The position numbers and the translations under genes are program-made. The notes under the pieces are model-generated. The model did not search any database and was not told the DNA's origin. It saw only the letters and a list, made by a program, of their open reading frames with translations. Source: Ectorhizobium quercum (lineage in GTDB: Bacteria > Pseudomonadota > Alphaproteobacteria > Rhizobiales > Rhizobiaceae). Taken from it: 64,000 bases of DNA. Within the stretch, counting starts at the first letter, position 1. Each line of letters opens with the position of its first letter. Below, in pieces: positions 26,320 through 34,917 of this stretch. Where the stretch lies: assembly GCF_026552795.1 (NCBI RefSeq), contig NZ_JANFPI010000001.1:558001-622000 (forward strand), given 5' to 3'.

Positions 26320-26724
26320 TCAGGTCCGGTCGGGTTGCTGTTGCCGGCCGCTGAATTCTTCGACGAGGTTCATGAATGCCCGCATGAACCGTTCCATGAT
26401 GGAGATCGACTTGTCGATTTCCGCGTCGCTCGGCAGGGGTGAGCGGGACGAAGGCTCCCGTCCTTCGAGGGCGGCGACGCGCTTTTCCAGACGATCCAGC
26501 TCGGTTTCGAAAGCCTGCTTCTCGTCGGCGGCCATCCGGCAGGTCAGGGTGCCGTCCGCCAGCGTGCAATAGGACATCGCGCCGGTCTGCCGGTCCATGC
26601 GCACGAAGCCCTCCTCCGATTTTTCCAGCACGAACCGGTCGGCCCGGATATCTTCCGCCGGTTGTGCCGGTGCGGCGGCCGGGACGAGGGCGGCCAGAAA
26701 GGCAAGGGTCGCGGCGCTGCGCAT
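26320..26724 (-). CDS. exported protein of unknown function with coiled-coil segment
   Basis: The 134-residue protein has a signal peptide (MRSAATLAFLAALVPAAAPA) and AGGAGG at good spacing before the ATG. The mature part has RFVLEKSEEGFVRMDRQTGAMSYCTLADGTLTCRMAADEK, with two Cys that could pair, then a short coiled coil (ETELDRLEKRVAALEG) and an amphipathic C-terminus (SISIMERFMRAFMNLVEEF). Proteins of this plan recur in Rhizobiales, but I know of no assigned role. Confidence 0.72.
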   Translation of the reverse strand: MRSAATLAFLAALVPAAAPAQPAEDIRADRFVLEKSEEGFVRMDRQTGAMSYCTLADGTLTCRMAADEKQAFETELDRLEKRVAALEGREPSSRSPLPSDAEIDKSISIMERFMRAFMNLVEEFSGRQQQPDRT

Positions 26725-26838
26725 GGTTCGGTCCTCCTCTTCCGCCCGCTCGGCCGGCATGGCCGTTTCGGTCATGGACATGGCCTGCATTTTGCGGCAA
26801 ACGGGGCGTCATATTCAATCGTTCCGAGGAAGGCCGCC

Positions 26839-27201
26839 ATGTCCGAGCGCCCATATCCTGCCGTCGTCTACAAGATCGTTCCCGCCCCGCTCTGGGATGA
26901 GGCGCGGCAAAAGGGTCTTTTCGAAGGCGCGCCGGTCGATCTGGCCGATGGATTCATCCATTTCTCGACGGCTGCGCAGGTGAAGGAAACCGCGGCCCGG
27001 CATTTCGCCGGCCAGACGGATTTGCTGCTGGTGGCGGTCGATGCGCGGGTGCTCGGGGAGGCACTCGTCTTCGAGCCCTCGCGCGGCGGCGACCTCTTTC
27101 CCCATCTCTATGCCTCCCTGCCGTTCTCGGCGGTCCTTTCCGAAACCGCCCTGCCGCTCGGCGAGGACGGTTTGCATATCTTCGCGGAGACTCTCGCATG
27201 A
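26839..27201 (+). CDS. DUF952 family protein
   Basis: The 120-residue cytoplasmic protein carries the DUF952 signature: VVYKIVPAPLWDEARQKGLFEGAPVDLADGFIHFSTAAQVKETAARHFAG and FPHLYASLPFSAVL. The DGFIHFST motif is the conserved core of the family, which has an ADP-ribosyltransferase-like fold but no established function. It overlaps pyrD by 4 bp (ATGA), so the two are co-translated. An AGGAAGG precedes the ATG. Confidence 0.85.
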   Translation: MSERPYPAVVYKIVPAPLWDEARQKGLFEGAPVDLADGFIHFSTAAQVKETAARHFAGQTDLLLVAVDARVLGEALVFEPSRGGDLFPHLYASLPFSAVLSETALPLGEDGLHIFAETLA

Positions 27202-28283
27202 CCAGTCTTTTCAAGCTTGCGCGCCCGGGCCTGTTTCTCATCGATCCGGAAATCGCCCACGGACTGACGATCAAGGCGCTGAAGGCGGGCATCGTGCCGT
27301 CCTGCCGGCCCGTTTCCGATCCGCGCCTGGCGGTGACGGTGGCGGGGGTGGACTTTCCCAATCCGCTCGGCATGGCCGCCGGCTTCGACAAGAACGCCGA
27401 GGTGCCGGATGCGCTGCTCAGGCTGGGCTTCGGCTTTGCCGAGGTCGGCACGCTGACGCCGAAGCCGCAGGCCGGCAATACCCGGCCGCGCCTGTTTCGC
27501 CTGCCGGCGGACGAGGCGGTCATCAACCGCATGGGTTTCAACAATGAAGGCCATGCTCCGGCGCTCGCGCTGCTGAAGGCGCGCGCCGGCCGGCCGGGCG
27601 TCGTCGGCGTCAATATCGGCGCCAACAAGGACAGCGCCGACCGCATCGCCGATTATGTCGAGGGCATTCGCCGCTTCTACGCCGTGGCGACCTATTTCAC
27701 GGTCAACATTTCCTCGCCCAACACGCCGGGCCTGCGCGATCTCCAGGCGCGCGACAGCCTTGCCGGCCTGCTTGCCGCGGTGCTGGCCGCCCGCGCCGAC
27801 GAGGCCGGCAAGGCCGGCCGGCATGTTCCGGTTTTCCTGAAGATCGCGCCGGACCTGACCCCCGAAGGGCTGGACGACATCGCCGCGGAGGTGCGGGAAC
27901 ACGATCTCGACGGCCTGATCGTATCCAACACCACACTGTCTCGCGAAGGGCTGACGGACCGCACGGCCGCGAAGGAAGCCGGCGGCATGTCCGGCAAGCC
28001 GCTGTTCGAACGTTCGACCGCCGTGCTGGCCGCGACCCGAAAGCGCGTCGGCCCCGACCTGCCGATCATCGGCGCGGGCGGCGTGTCGACGGCGGCCGAT
28101 GTCGTCGCCAAGGTCAGGGCAGGCGCCGATCTCGTGCAGCTCTATTCGATGATGGTCTACGAAGGGCCGGGCATCGCAGCCGCCATCCTGAAGGACCTGC
28201 CGGCCCTGCTCGACCGTGAAGGCGTGTCCTCGATCCGCGACCTGCGCGACCGTGACGTGGAAAGCCGGGCGGCCCGGTTCTGA
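27198..28283 (+). CDS. pyrD: dihydroorotate dehydrogenase (quinone), class 2
   Basis: The 361-residue FMN enzyme oxidises dihydroorotate to orotate with quinone as acceptor (pyrimidine synthesis), attached to the inner membrane by its N-terminal helices ([23 protein letters not shown]). Family blocks are [74 protein letters not shown] and [27 protein letters not shown]. The extended N-terminus and the Ser in NISSPNTPG identify class 2. Confidence 0.96.
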   Translation: [361 protein letters not shown]

Positions 28284-28300
28284 TCCGGCGCTCCCGCCTC

Positions 28301-28351
28301 AGAGCATTTCCGGGCGCAAAACTGCTTCACACTTTTGCTGGAAATGCCTCT
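28301..28351. repeat. rhizobial palindromic intergenic repeat
   Basis: AGAGCATTTCC at one end and GGAAATGCCTCT at the other enclose an inner inverted pair (GCAAAACT and ACTTTTGC). I recognise this nested palindrome as a small repeat scattered in Rhizobium/Agrobacterium genomes, usually just after genes. Here it lies between the convergent pyrD and CAP-protein genes and touches the latter's stop codon. It may act as a bidirectional terminator or an RNA-stability element. Confidence 0.68.
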
Positions 28352-28844
28352 AGCGCGAAAGCACCATCGCCCAGTAGGGGCGATTGCCGCTGGCGGGATC
28401 GCGCGCCACCGCCACGCCGAGCGCGGTGTAGGATGGGCCGAGCATGTTTTCGAGATGGCGGGGCGAGGCGATCCACGCCTTGACGGCCGCATCCGTCGCC
28501 TGTTGCCCGGCGGCGATGTTTTCGGCCGCCGGCAGCGGCACGTTCGCAGCCCGCATGCGTGCGCCGAAACTGTCGCCGAGCCCCATCAGATGCTTCATCT
28601 GGCCGTTGGCCGCCATGCGCCGGGCCTGGTCGAGTGCTGCCGCCCGCGTCGGCTGGGCCGCTGCAAGCGCCGGCAATCCCTTGCTGGCGCGCAGTTCGTT
28701 CACCGCGCCGAGCGCCTCGGCGGTCCGGTCTTCCGCGGTTCCGGTGAAGGAGCGCTGCGGCTGCATGCCGGTGCAGGCGACAAGGGCACAGAGCGAGCCG
28801 ATGGCCATGACGGAAAGGGCGCGGCGGGAAAGGCTGTGCGGCAC
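28350..28844 (-). CDS. CAP/SCP-domain lipoprotein
   Basis: The 164-residue protein has a lipoprotein signal (SVMAIGSLCALVACTG, lipobox LVAC). The CAP domain carries LGAVNELRASKGLPAL, LDQARRMAANGQMKHL, GARMRAANVPLPAAENIAAG and AWIASPRHLENMLGPSYTALGVAVARD. Bacterial CAP proteins of the YkwD type are secreted and of unclear function. It directly precedes, and nearly touches, the end of the DUF6460 gene, so the two are likely co-transcribed. Confidence 0.84.
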   Translation of the reverse strand: MPHSLSRRALSVMAIGSLCALVACTGMQPQRSFTGTAEDRTAEALGAVNELRASKGLPALAAAQPTRAAALDQARRMAANGQMKHLMGLGDSFGARMRAANVPLPAAENIAAGQQATDAAVKAWIASPRHLENMLGPSYTALGVAVARDPASGNRPYWAMVLSR

Positions 28845-28847
28845 GGG

Positions 28848-29114
28848 TCAGCGCCTGTAGCTCAGGATGCGCAGGATGACGAAGACGGGGATCACCACCG
28901 TCGCGCCGATCACCAGATAGCTCCACACCTCGCCGAGCGCCTCGAAGCCGCGATACCACAGGCCGAGGAAGAATCGGTGCAGGCCGTTGAGAATATCCAT
29001 CGGAAACACGCCGAAGAAGGCCATGACGAAGCCGACGACGAGGGAAACCAGCACCAGTTTCACGATGGTGCGTAAAGGCGTATCGCCCAGAAAACGGTTC
29101 AACTGATCGGACAT
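28848..29114 (-). CDS. small two-helix membrane protein (DUF6460-like)
   Basis: The 88-residue protein begins MSDQLNRFLGDTPLRTIVKLVLVSLVVGFVM and has two hydrophobic segments separated by FPMDILNGLHRFFLGLWYRGFEALGEVW, with a basic tail (ILSYRR). This pattern matches the small DUF6460 proteins common in Rhizobiales. Function is unknown. It ends 3 bp before the CAP lipoprotein start. Confidence 0.78.
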   Translation of the reverse strand: MSDQLNRFLGDTPLRTIVKLVLVSLVVGFVMAFFGVFPMDILNGLHRFFLGLWYRGFEALGEVWSYLVIGATVVIPVFVILRILSYRR

Positions 29115-29282
29115 GCGCTGCTTTCTCCTTGGTTTCGGAGAGATAGGCCCTCGCGACCTGTGCGGCAAGGGGGGAGAGGCATCCGGCGTGCCGGTTTCAG
29201 CCGCCTTGAAAATCCCTCTTGCTTTCGGCCGCGCGATTGAGCATGGAAGCGCACCCTTTCCCTTGTGTTTCAGGATATCGCA

Positions 29283-30221
29283 ATGGTGCCGGCCAGCCTT
29301 TCTTCGGGCGATCTTCTCGCAGACCGCCGCGCCGCCTACGCGAAACTGCTGTCCGGTGACGGTCTCTTCGCCGAGGCGGCGGAACTGATGGAACAGGCGC
29401 TGGAACTGGCGCCCGGATGGCGCGCCGGCTGGTTCCAGCTCGGCGAATACAGGGAAAAGGCCGGAAACCGCGACGGTGCGGTCGAGGCCTATGCCCGCGT
29501 GGCGCAGGGCGGGGGCGAGGACATCTTCGGCGCGAACCTGAAACTGGCCGTGCTCGGCGCGGCGGACATGCCGGCCCGTCCGGAAAGCGCCTATGCCGAA
29601 AGCCTGTTCGACGACTATGCCGATCGTTTCGAGGAGGCGCTCACCGGAAAGCTCGGCTACGATCTTCCGGCGCTCCTGGCGGAGCGCATCGCGGCCCACG
29701 GTGGCGGCAGGCAGCACTTTTCCCTCGTCGCGGATATCGGGTGCGGCACCGGGCTGGCCGGGCCGGAAGTGCGTCCCCTTGCGGAGCGTCTCGAAGGCTT
29801 CGACATTTCCGCCAACATGCTCGCCAGGGCCCGCGAGAAAGGCGTGTACGACCATCTCGGCCGCGCCGACCTGTCGCTGTCGGTGGAGGAAAGCGGCCTG
29901 TTCGCCGCCGGCCTGCCGCGCCGCCGCGCCGATCTCGTGCTCGCCGCAGACGTCATGATATATCTCGGCGATCTCGATGCGGTCTTTGCGCTCGCGGCCG
30001 AACTGGTGAAGCCGAACGGTTTCTTCGCCTTTTCCGTCGAGACGGCGGAAGAAGGCTATGTCTTGCAGCCGTCGCTGCGCTACGCCCATTCCGAGGCGCA
30101 TGTCGGCGGGCTTTTCGCTCGCCACGGCTTCGAACGTCGGCTCTTCGAGCGCGTGACCCTTCGCATGGACAGGGGGAAACCGGTCTTCGGCTTTGTGTTT
30201 ATTGCGGAAAGGACGGGTTGA
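29283..30221 (+). CDS. TPR-containing class I SAM methyltransferase
   Basis: The 312-residue protein starts with a short TPR-like pair (AEAAELMEQALELAPGWRAGWFQLGEYREKAGNRDGAVEAYARVAQ) and is followed by a Rossmann methyltransferase domain (VADIGCGTGLAGPEVRPLAERLEGFDISANMLARAREKGVYD, LVLAADVMIYLGDLDAVFALAAELVKPNGFFAFSVET). The substrate is unknown. The ATG at 29283 follows AGGAT; a GTG at 29265 would add six residues. Confidence 0.85.
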   Translation: MVPASLSSGDLLADRRAAYAKLLSGDGLFAEAAELMEQALELAPGWRAGWFQLGEYREKAGNRDGAVEAYARVAQGGGEDIFGANLKLAVLGAADMPARPESAYAESLFDDYADRFEEALTGKLGYDLPALLAERIAAHGGGRQHFSLVADIGCGTGLAGPEVRPLAERLEGFDISANMLARAREKGVYDHLGRADLSLSVEESGLFAAGLPRRRADLVLAADVMIYLGDLDAVFALAAELVKPNGFFAFSVETAEEGYVLQPSLRYAHSEAHVGGLFARHGFERRLFERVTLRMDRGKPVFGFVFIAERTG

Positions 30222-30261
30222 ACGGATCGTTTCTTGCTATTTTGCGCAAGCGAACCCGATA

Positions 30262-30278
30262 GGTCAGCATTGCTGACC
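30262..30278. promoter_or_regulatory. perfect palindrome upstream of the first YitT gene
   Basis: GGTCAGCATTGCTGACC is a perfect 8-1-8 inverted repeat about 80 bp before the first YitT gene, with a TTGCGCAA palindrome 12 bp to its left. No T-run follows, so an operator is more likely than a terminator. I do not recognise the regulator. Confidence 0.45.
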
Positions 30279-30356
30279 GAACCGTCTTGAAAACCGGGCC
30301 GGCTCACGGCACAATCCGCCCGTACTTGCCTTGGAAACGAAGCTGGAGAGCCGCAT

Positions 30357-30995
30357 ATGCCGCAGTTGAGCAAGGTACCGGGATTCTGGAACACCAGCCC
30401 GACCCATCATACCGCGACGGAAGATTTCCAGGGCCTGCTGACGGGAGCGATGGTTTCGTCGCTCGGCTTCTTCCTGCTTGCCAAGGCGGGGCTTCTGACC
30501 GGCGGCACCGCCGGTGTCGCCTTCCTCCTGCACTATGTCACCAACACCAGTTTCGGCGTGTGGTTCTTCATCGTGAACCTGCCGTTCTACTATCTCTCGA
30601 TCCGCAAGGTCGGATGGGATTTCACCATCAAGACCTTCGTCGCCATCGGGCTGACGTCGCTGATCACGGAAATCCAGCCGCACTTCCTCGGTCTCGACCG
30701 GCTGAACCCGGTCTGGGCCGCCGTTCTTGGCGGCCTTCTTCTCGGCTACGGCCTGCTGGCGCTCTATCGCCACCGGGCGAGCCTCGGCGGCGTCGGCATT
30801 CTCGGCATCTATCTTCAGGATCGTTTCGGCATCCGCGCCGGCCTGGTGCAGATGATCTTCGATGTCGGCGTGCTGGTTGCGGCCTTCTTCGTGGTCGATC
30901 CCTATATCGTCGCCTGCTCGGTGCTTTCGGCGGTGGTCATCAATCTCTTCGTTGCCATCAACCATCGCAAGGACCGTTACATCGTCCTGAAATGA
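30357..30995 (+). CDS. YitT-family membrane protein (first of a tandem pair)
   Basis: The 212-residue protein has five to six hydrophobic segments and the YitT_membrane features FQGLLTGAMVSSLGFFLLAKAGLLTGGTAGVAFLLHYVT, FFIVNLPFYYLSIRKVGWDFTIKTF and YRHRASLGGVGILGIYLQDRFGIRAGLVQMIFDV. It lacks the C-terminal DUF2179 domain found in longer YitT proteins. Transport substrate and role are unknown. Its neighbour is a close paralogue. Confidence 0.87.
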   Translation: MPQLSKVPGFWNTSPTHHTATEDFQGLLTGAMVSSLGFFLLAKAGLLTGGTAGVAFLLHYVTNTSFGVWFFIVNLPFYYLSIRKVGWDFTIKTFVAIGLTSLITEIQPHFLGLDRLNPVWAAVLGGLLLGYGLLALYRHRASLGGVGILGIYLQDRFGIRAGLVQMIFDVGVLVAAFFVVDPYIVACSVLSAVVINLFVAINHRKDRYIVLK

Positions 30996-31070
30996 AGCGG
31001 GCTTGATTGACGTATCGGAGCCGCTAAAACGGCAAGGGACCTGCCTGAAGGCAGGATTCGGAGGTACGTC

Positions 31071-31706
31071 TTGTCCGAGAAGAAAATCCTGAAGATGATG
31101 CTGGAGTCGACGCCGGTCCGCCATTCGCTGGCGGAGGACGCGCAGGCGCTGGTCGTGGGCGCCATGCTTTCGGCGCTCGGGGTGGCACTGCTGAAGAGCG
31201 CGGGGCTGCTGAGCGGCGGAACGGCGGGCGTGGCCTTCCTGGCCTATTACGCCTTCGAGTTTCCCTTCGGCGCGGCCTTCTTTGCCATCAACCTGCCCTT
31301 CTACTATCTCGCCTGGAAGAAGGTCGGGCTTTCCTTCACCGTCAAGACCTTCATCGCGGTGACGATCACGTCGCTGATGGCGGAAGCACTGCCGCGCTAC
31401 ATCGGCTTCGGCTTCCTCGATCCGGTGGTTGCCGCGCTGTTCGGCGGCGTGCTGCTCGGGAACGGCATGCTGGTCTTCTTCCGCCACCGGGCGAGCCTCG
31501 GTGGTTTCGGCGTTCTGGCGCTCTGGCTTCAGGATCGCTACGGCATCCGGGCCGGGCTGGTCCAGCTCGGTCTCGACCTGATCATCCTCGCGACCTCCTT
31601 CCTCGTCGCCAGTCCCCGCATCGTCTTCGCCTCCGTTCTCGGCGCCGTGGCGATCAACCTCGTGCTGGCGGTCAACCATCGCCGCGACCGCTATATCGCC
31701 GTCTGA
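31071..31706 (+). CDS. YitT-family membrane protein (second of a tandem pair)
   Basis: The 211-residue paralogue of the preceding protein shows the same blocks (LLSGGTAGVAFLAYYAF, FFAINLPFYYLAWKKVGLSFTVKTF, FRHRASLGGFGVLALWLQDRYGIRAGLVQLGLDL). The start is a TTG placed right after GGAGGTACGTC, with a small hairpin (CCTGCC/GGCAGG) directly before that ribosome-binding site. The stop overlaps the ATG of the helicase gene by one base (TGATG), so translation is coupled to DNA-repair genes. Confidence 0.86.
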   Translation: MSEKKILKMMLESTPVRHSLAEDAQALVVGAMLSALGVALLKSAGLLSGGTAGVAFLAYYAFEFPFGAAFFAINLPFYYLAWKKVGLSFTVKTFIAVTITSLMAEALPRYIGFGFLDPVVAALFGGVLLGNGMLVFFRHRASLGGFGVLALWLQDRYGIRAGLVQLGLDLIILATSFLVASPRIVFASVLGAVAINLVLAVNHRRDRYIAV

Positions 31707-34195
31707 TGCCGGAACAGGGCGCGCTCCTTCCGACGATTTTCGAACGCTGGTTTGCGGAAAAGGGCTGGTCGCCCCGGCCGCATCAGCTTGCGTTGCTCGA
31801 ACGCGCGCGCGCCGGGCAAAGCACGCTCCTGATCGCGCCGACCGGGGCGGGCAAGACGCTGGCCGGTTTCCTGCCTTCGCTGACGGCCCTGACGGAGCGG
31901 GGCAGGCTGCCGCCGGGCAGTCCGTTCACCGGCATCCACACGCTCTACGTCTCGCCGCTCAAGGCGCTCGCCGTCGATATCGAGCGCAATCTGATGAAGC
32001 CCGTATCGGAGATGGGCCTGCCGATCACCATCGAGAACCGCACCGGCGACACGCCGGTTTCCAAGCGCCAGCGCCAGAAGCTCAACCCGCCGGATATCCT
32101 GCTGACGACGCCGGAACAGGTGGCGCTGCTGCTGGCCAACGGTCAGGCCGGGCGGTTCTTCCGCGATCTCGAATATGTGGTGCTGGACGAGTTGCACGCC
32201 CTCGTTACCTCCAAGCGTGGCCACCTGCTTTCGCTCGGGCTGGCGCGCCTGCGCCAGATCGCGCCCGGCCTGAAGACGATCGGCCTGTCGGCGACCGTTT
32301 CCGAGCCGATGGAGTTGCAGCGCTGGCTGGTCGGCCAGCCGCGGGACGGCGAGGCCCATGCCGGCCTTGTGACGGTGAAGGGCGGCGCGAAGCCCGATAT
32401 CTCCATCCTGTCGACGGAAGAACGCATCCCCTGGTCCGGCCATTCGGCGCGTTACGCGGTGCCGGATATCTACGAAACGCTGAAGCGCGCGAAGATGGCG
32501 CTCATCTTCGTCAACACCCGCAGCCAGGCGGAAATGCTGTTTCAGGAACTCTGGAGCATCAACGACGACAACCTGCCGATTGCGCTGCATCACGGCTCGC
32601 TGGACGTGGCCCAGCGCCGCAGGGTCGAGGCGGCGATGGCCGACAATCGTCTGAGGGCGGTCGTCGCCACATCGACGCTCGATCTCGGCATCGACTGGGG
32701 CGACGTCGATCTCGTCCTGCATGTCGGCGCGCCGAAGGGGGCGAGCCGTCTGGCCCAGCGCATCGGCCGCGCCAATCACCGCATGGACGAGCCGAGCCGC
32801 GCCATTCTCGTGCCCGCCAACCGTTTCGAGGTCATGGAGTGCCGCGCCGCGCTCGACGCCAATTATCTCGGCGCGCAGGATACGCCGCCGATCGGCGAGG
32901 GTGCGCTCGACGTTCTCGCCCAGCATGTGCTCGGCATGGCCTGCGCCGAACCCTTTGTGGCGGATGCACTCTACGCGGAAGTCACGACCGCCGGGCCCTA
33001 TCGCGGCTTGCCGCGCGAAACCTTCGACCGGATCGTCGATTTCGTCGCGACCGGCGGCTATGCGCTGAAGACATACGAGCGCTATGCGAAGATCCGGCCG
33101 AATGCGGACGGGCTGTGGCGGATTTCCAACCCGGCGGTCGCCCAGACCTACCGGCTCAATCTCGGCACCATCGTCGAGGCGCCGATGCTGAACGTGCGGC
33201 TGGTGAAACATGGCGGCAAGGCCCGCTTCGGCGGCCTGTCGCTCGGCAAGGTCGAGGAATATTTCCTCGAACAGCTCGTGCAGGGCGATACGTTCCTGTT
33301 TTCCGGCAAGGTGCTGCGCTTCGAGGGCATCCGCGAGAACGAGTGCCTCGTCAGCCAGGCCTTCTCTTTCGATCCGAAGATCCCGGCCTATGCGGGCGGC
33401 AAGTTTCCGCTCTCGACCTTTCTGGCCGATCAGGTGCGCGCCATGCTCGCCGATCCCTCAAGCTGGAGTAAGCTGCCGCAGCAGGTGCGCGAATGGCTGG
33501 AAATCCAGCGGCTGCGCTCCATCCTGCCGAAGCGCGGGGAATTGCTGATCGAGACGTTTCCGCGCGGCAGCCGTTTCTACATGGTCGCCTATCCCTTCGA
33601 GGGCCGGCTGGCGCACCAGACGCTCGGCCTGCTCCTCACCCGGCGGCTGGAGCGCATGGGCGCCCGTCCGACCGGCTTTGCTGCTACCGATTACTCGCTT
33701 GCCGTCTGGGGGCTCGAAGACATGGAGGGCGTCGATTTCGGCGACCTGTTCGACGAGGACATGCTGGGCGACGATCTCGAGGCGTGGCTGGCCGAATCCT
33801 TCATGCTGAAGCGCACCTTCCGCAATTGTGCCGTTATTGCCGGCTTGATCGAGCGGCGGCATCCGGGCAGGGAGAAGACCGGGCGGCAGGTGACGGTCTC
33901 GACCGACCTCATCTACGACGTTCTGCGCAGCCACGAGCCGGATCACATCCTGCTCGAGGCGGCAAGGCGCGATGCGGCGACGGGGCTTCTGGATATTGCC
34001 CGTCTTGGCGCTATGCTGAAGCGAATCAGGGGCCATATCACCCACAAGGCGCTGACGCGTGTCTCGCCTTTGGCCGTGCCCGTGCTGCTCGAAATCGGCC
34101 GCGAGCCGGTGACGGGCAGCGCCGAGGATGCGGTTCTGGAAGAGGCGGCGGGCGATCTGGTGGAAGAAGCATTGAGGATAGAGGACGAGGCATGA
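31706..34195 (+). CDS. ligase-associated DNA damage response DEXH-box helicase (Lhr-like)
   Basis: The 829-residue superfamily-2 helicase has motif I APTGAGKTLAGF, motif II DELHALV, motif III LSATVSEP, and later VNTRSQAEMLFQELW and GRANHRMDEPSRA (motif VI). A winged-helix/Lhr C-terminal part follows (FGGLSLGKVEEYFLEQLVQGDTFLFSGKVLRFEGI). The family is usually encoded beside PdeM, a nuclease and an ATP-dependent DNA ligase. Here PdeM follows with a 4-bp overlap, but no ligase or exonuclease gene is next to it. Confidence 0.92.
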   Translation: MPEQGALLPTIFERWFAEKGWSPRPHQLALLERARAGQSTLLIAPTGAGKTLAGFLPSLTALTERGRLPPGSPFTGIHTLYVSPLKALAVDIERNLMKPVSEMGLPITIENRTGDTPVSKRQRQKLNPPDILLTTPEQVALLLANGQAGRFFRDLEYVVLDELHALVTSKRGHLLSLGLARLRQIAPGLKTIGLSATVSEPMELQRWLVGQPRDGEAHAGLVTVKGGAKPDISILSTEERIPWSGHSARYAVPDIYETLKRAKMALIFVNTRSQAEMLFQELWSINDDNLPIALHHGSLDVAQRRRVEAAMADNRLRAVVATSTLDLGIDWGDVDLVLHVGAPKGASRLAQRIGRANHRMDEPSRAILVPANRFEVMECRAALDANYLGAQDTPPIGEGALDVLAQHVLGMACAEPFVADALYAEVTTAGPYRGLPRETFDRIVDFVATGGYALKTYERYAKIRPNADGLWRISNPAVAQTYRLNLGTIVEAPMLNVRLVKHGGKARFGGLSLGKVEEYFLEQLVQGDTFLFSGKVLRFEGIRENECLVSQAFSFDPKIPAYAGGKFPLSTFLADQVRAMLADPSSWSKLPQQVREWLEIQRLRSILPKRGELLIETFPRGSRFYMVAYPFEGRLAHQTLGLLLTRRLERMGARPTGFAATDYSLAVWGLEDMEGVDFGDLFDEDMLGDDLEAWLAESFMLKRTFRNCAVIAGLIERRHPGREKTGRQVTVSTDLIYDVLRSHEPDHILLEAARRDAATGLLDIARLGAMLKRIRGHITHKALTRVSPLAVPVLLEIGREPVTGSAEDAVLEEAAGDLVEEALRIEDEA

Positions 34196-34917
34196 ACCGC
34201 ATGGTTCTGGCGGAAACGTTGAAGAGGGCGGCGCCCGAGAGCGGAGCGGCGATCACGGTCGCCGGCACGCGGGCGGTTTGCGAGCCTACCGGCGCGCTCT
34301 GGTTGCCGGAATTCCGCCTGCTCGTCGTTTCCGACCTGCATCTGGAAAAGGGGGCGGCTTTCGCCCGCCGCCGCCAGTTCCTGCCGCCCTACGATACGGC
34401 CGCGACCCTTGCCCTTCTGGAACAGGCCGTCGCCCGGCGCGATCCCGACATCGTCGTCAGCCTCGGCGACAGCTTTCACGACCGCATCGGCTCGTCGCAG
34501 CTTGCCTTCCCGTTTCGCGAACGGCTTTCATCGCTCGCGCGCGGACGGCAGTGGATATGGATCAACGGCAACCATGACCCGGACGGCGTCGAGGGGCTTG
34601 CGGGCGAGGTTGCCGATGAAATCGCGTTCGGGGCGCTCGTCTTCCGGCACGAACCGAAACCGGGCCGGGCGCGGGGCGAGGTGGCGGGTCATCTCCATCC
34701 CGCCGCCGCCGTCACCCGGTGGGAAAAGACGGTGCGCCGGCCCTGTTTCGCCTGCGACGGGGAGCGGCTGGTCATGCCATCCTTCGGCGTCATGACCGGC
34801 GGCCTCGACCTGCGCCACAGGGCCTTCGGCGGCCTCTTCGACCCTGCACGGCTGACGGCCCACCTGCTCAATGCGGGCCGGGTCTATTCGGTGCGGTACG
34901 GGCGACTGTCGGGATGA
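34192..34917 (+). CDS. pdeM: ligase-associated metallophosphoesterase/endonuclease PdeM
   Basis: The 241-residue calcineurin-like phosphoesterase has all metal-binding motifs visible: SDLHLEKG (D48, H50), LGDSFHD (D93), NGNHDP (N127, H128) and GHLHP (H167, H169). It overlaps the helicase by 4 bp (ATGA), the standard arrangement of ligase-associated repair modules. Its stop abuts the stop of the convergent universal stress gene with no spacer. Confidence 0.9.
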   Translation: MNRMVLAETLKRAAPESGAAITVAGTRAVCEPTGALWLPEFRLLVVSDLHLEKGAAFARRRQFLPPYDTAATLALLEQAVARRDPDIVVSLGDSFHDRIGSSQLAFPFRERLSSLARGRQWIWINGNHDPDGVEGLAGEVADEIAFGALVFRHEPKPGRARGEVAGHLHPAAAVTRWEKTVRRPCFACDGERLVMPSFGVMTGGLDLRHRAFGGLFDPARLTAHLLNAGRVYSVRYGRLSG

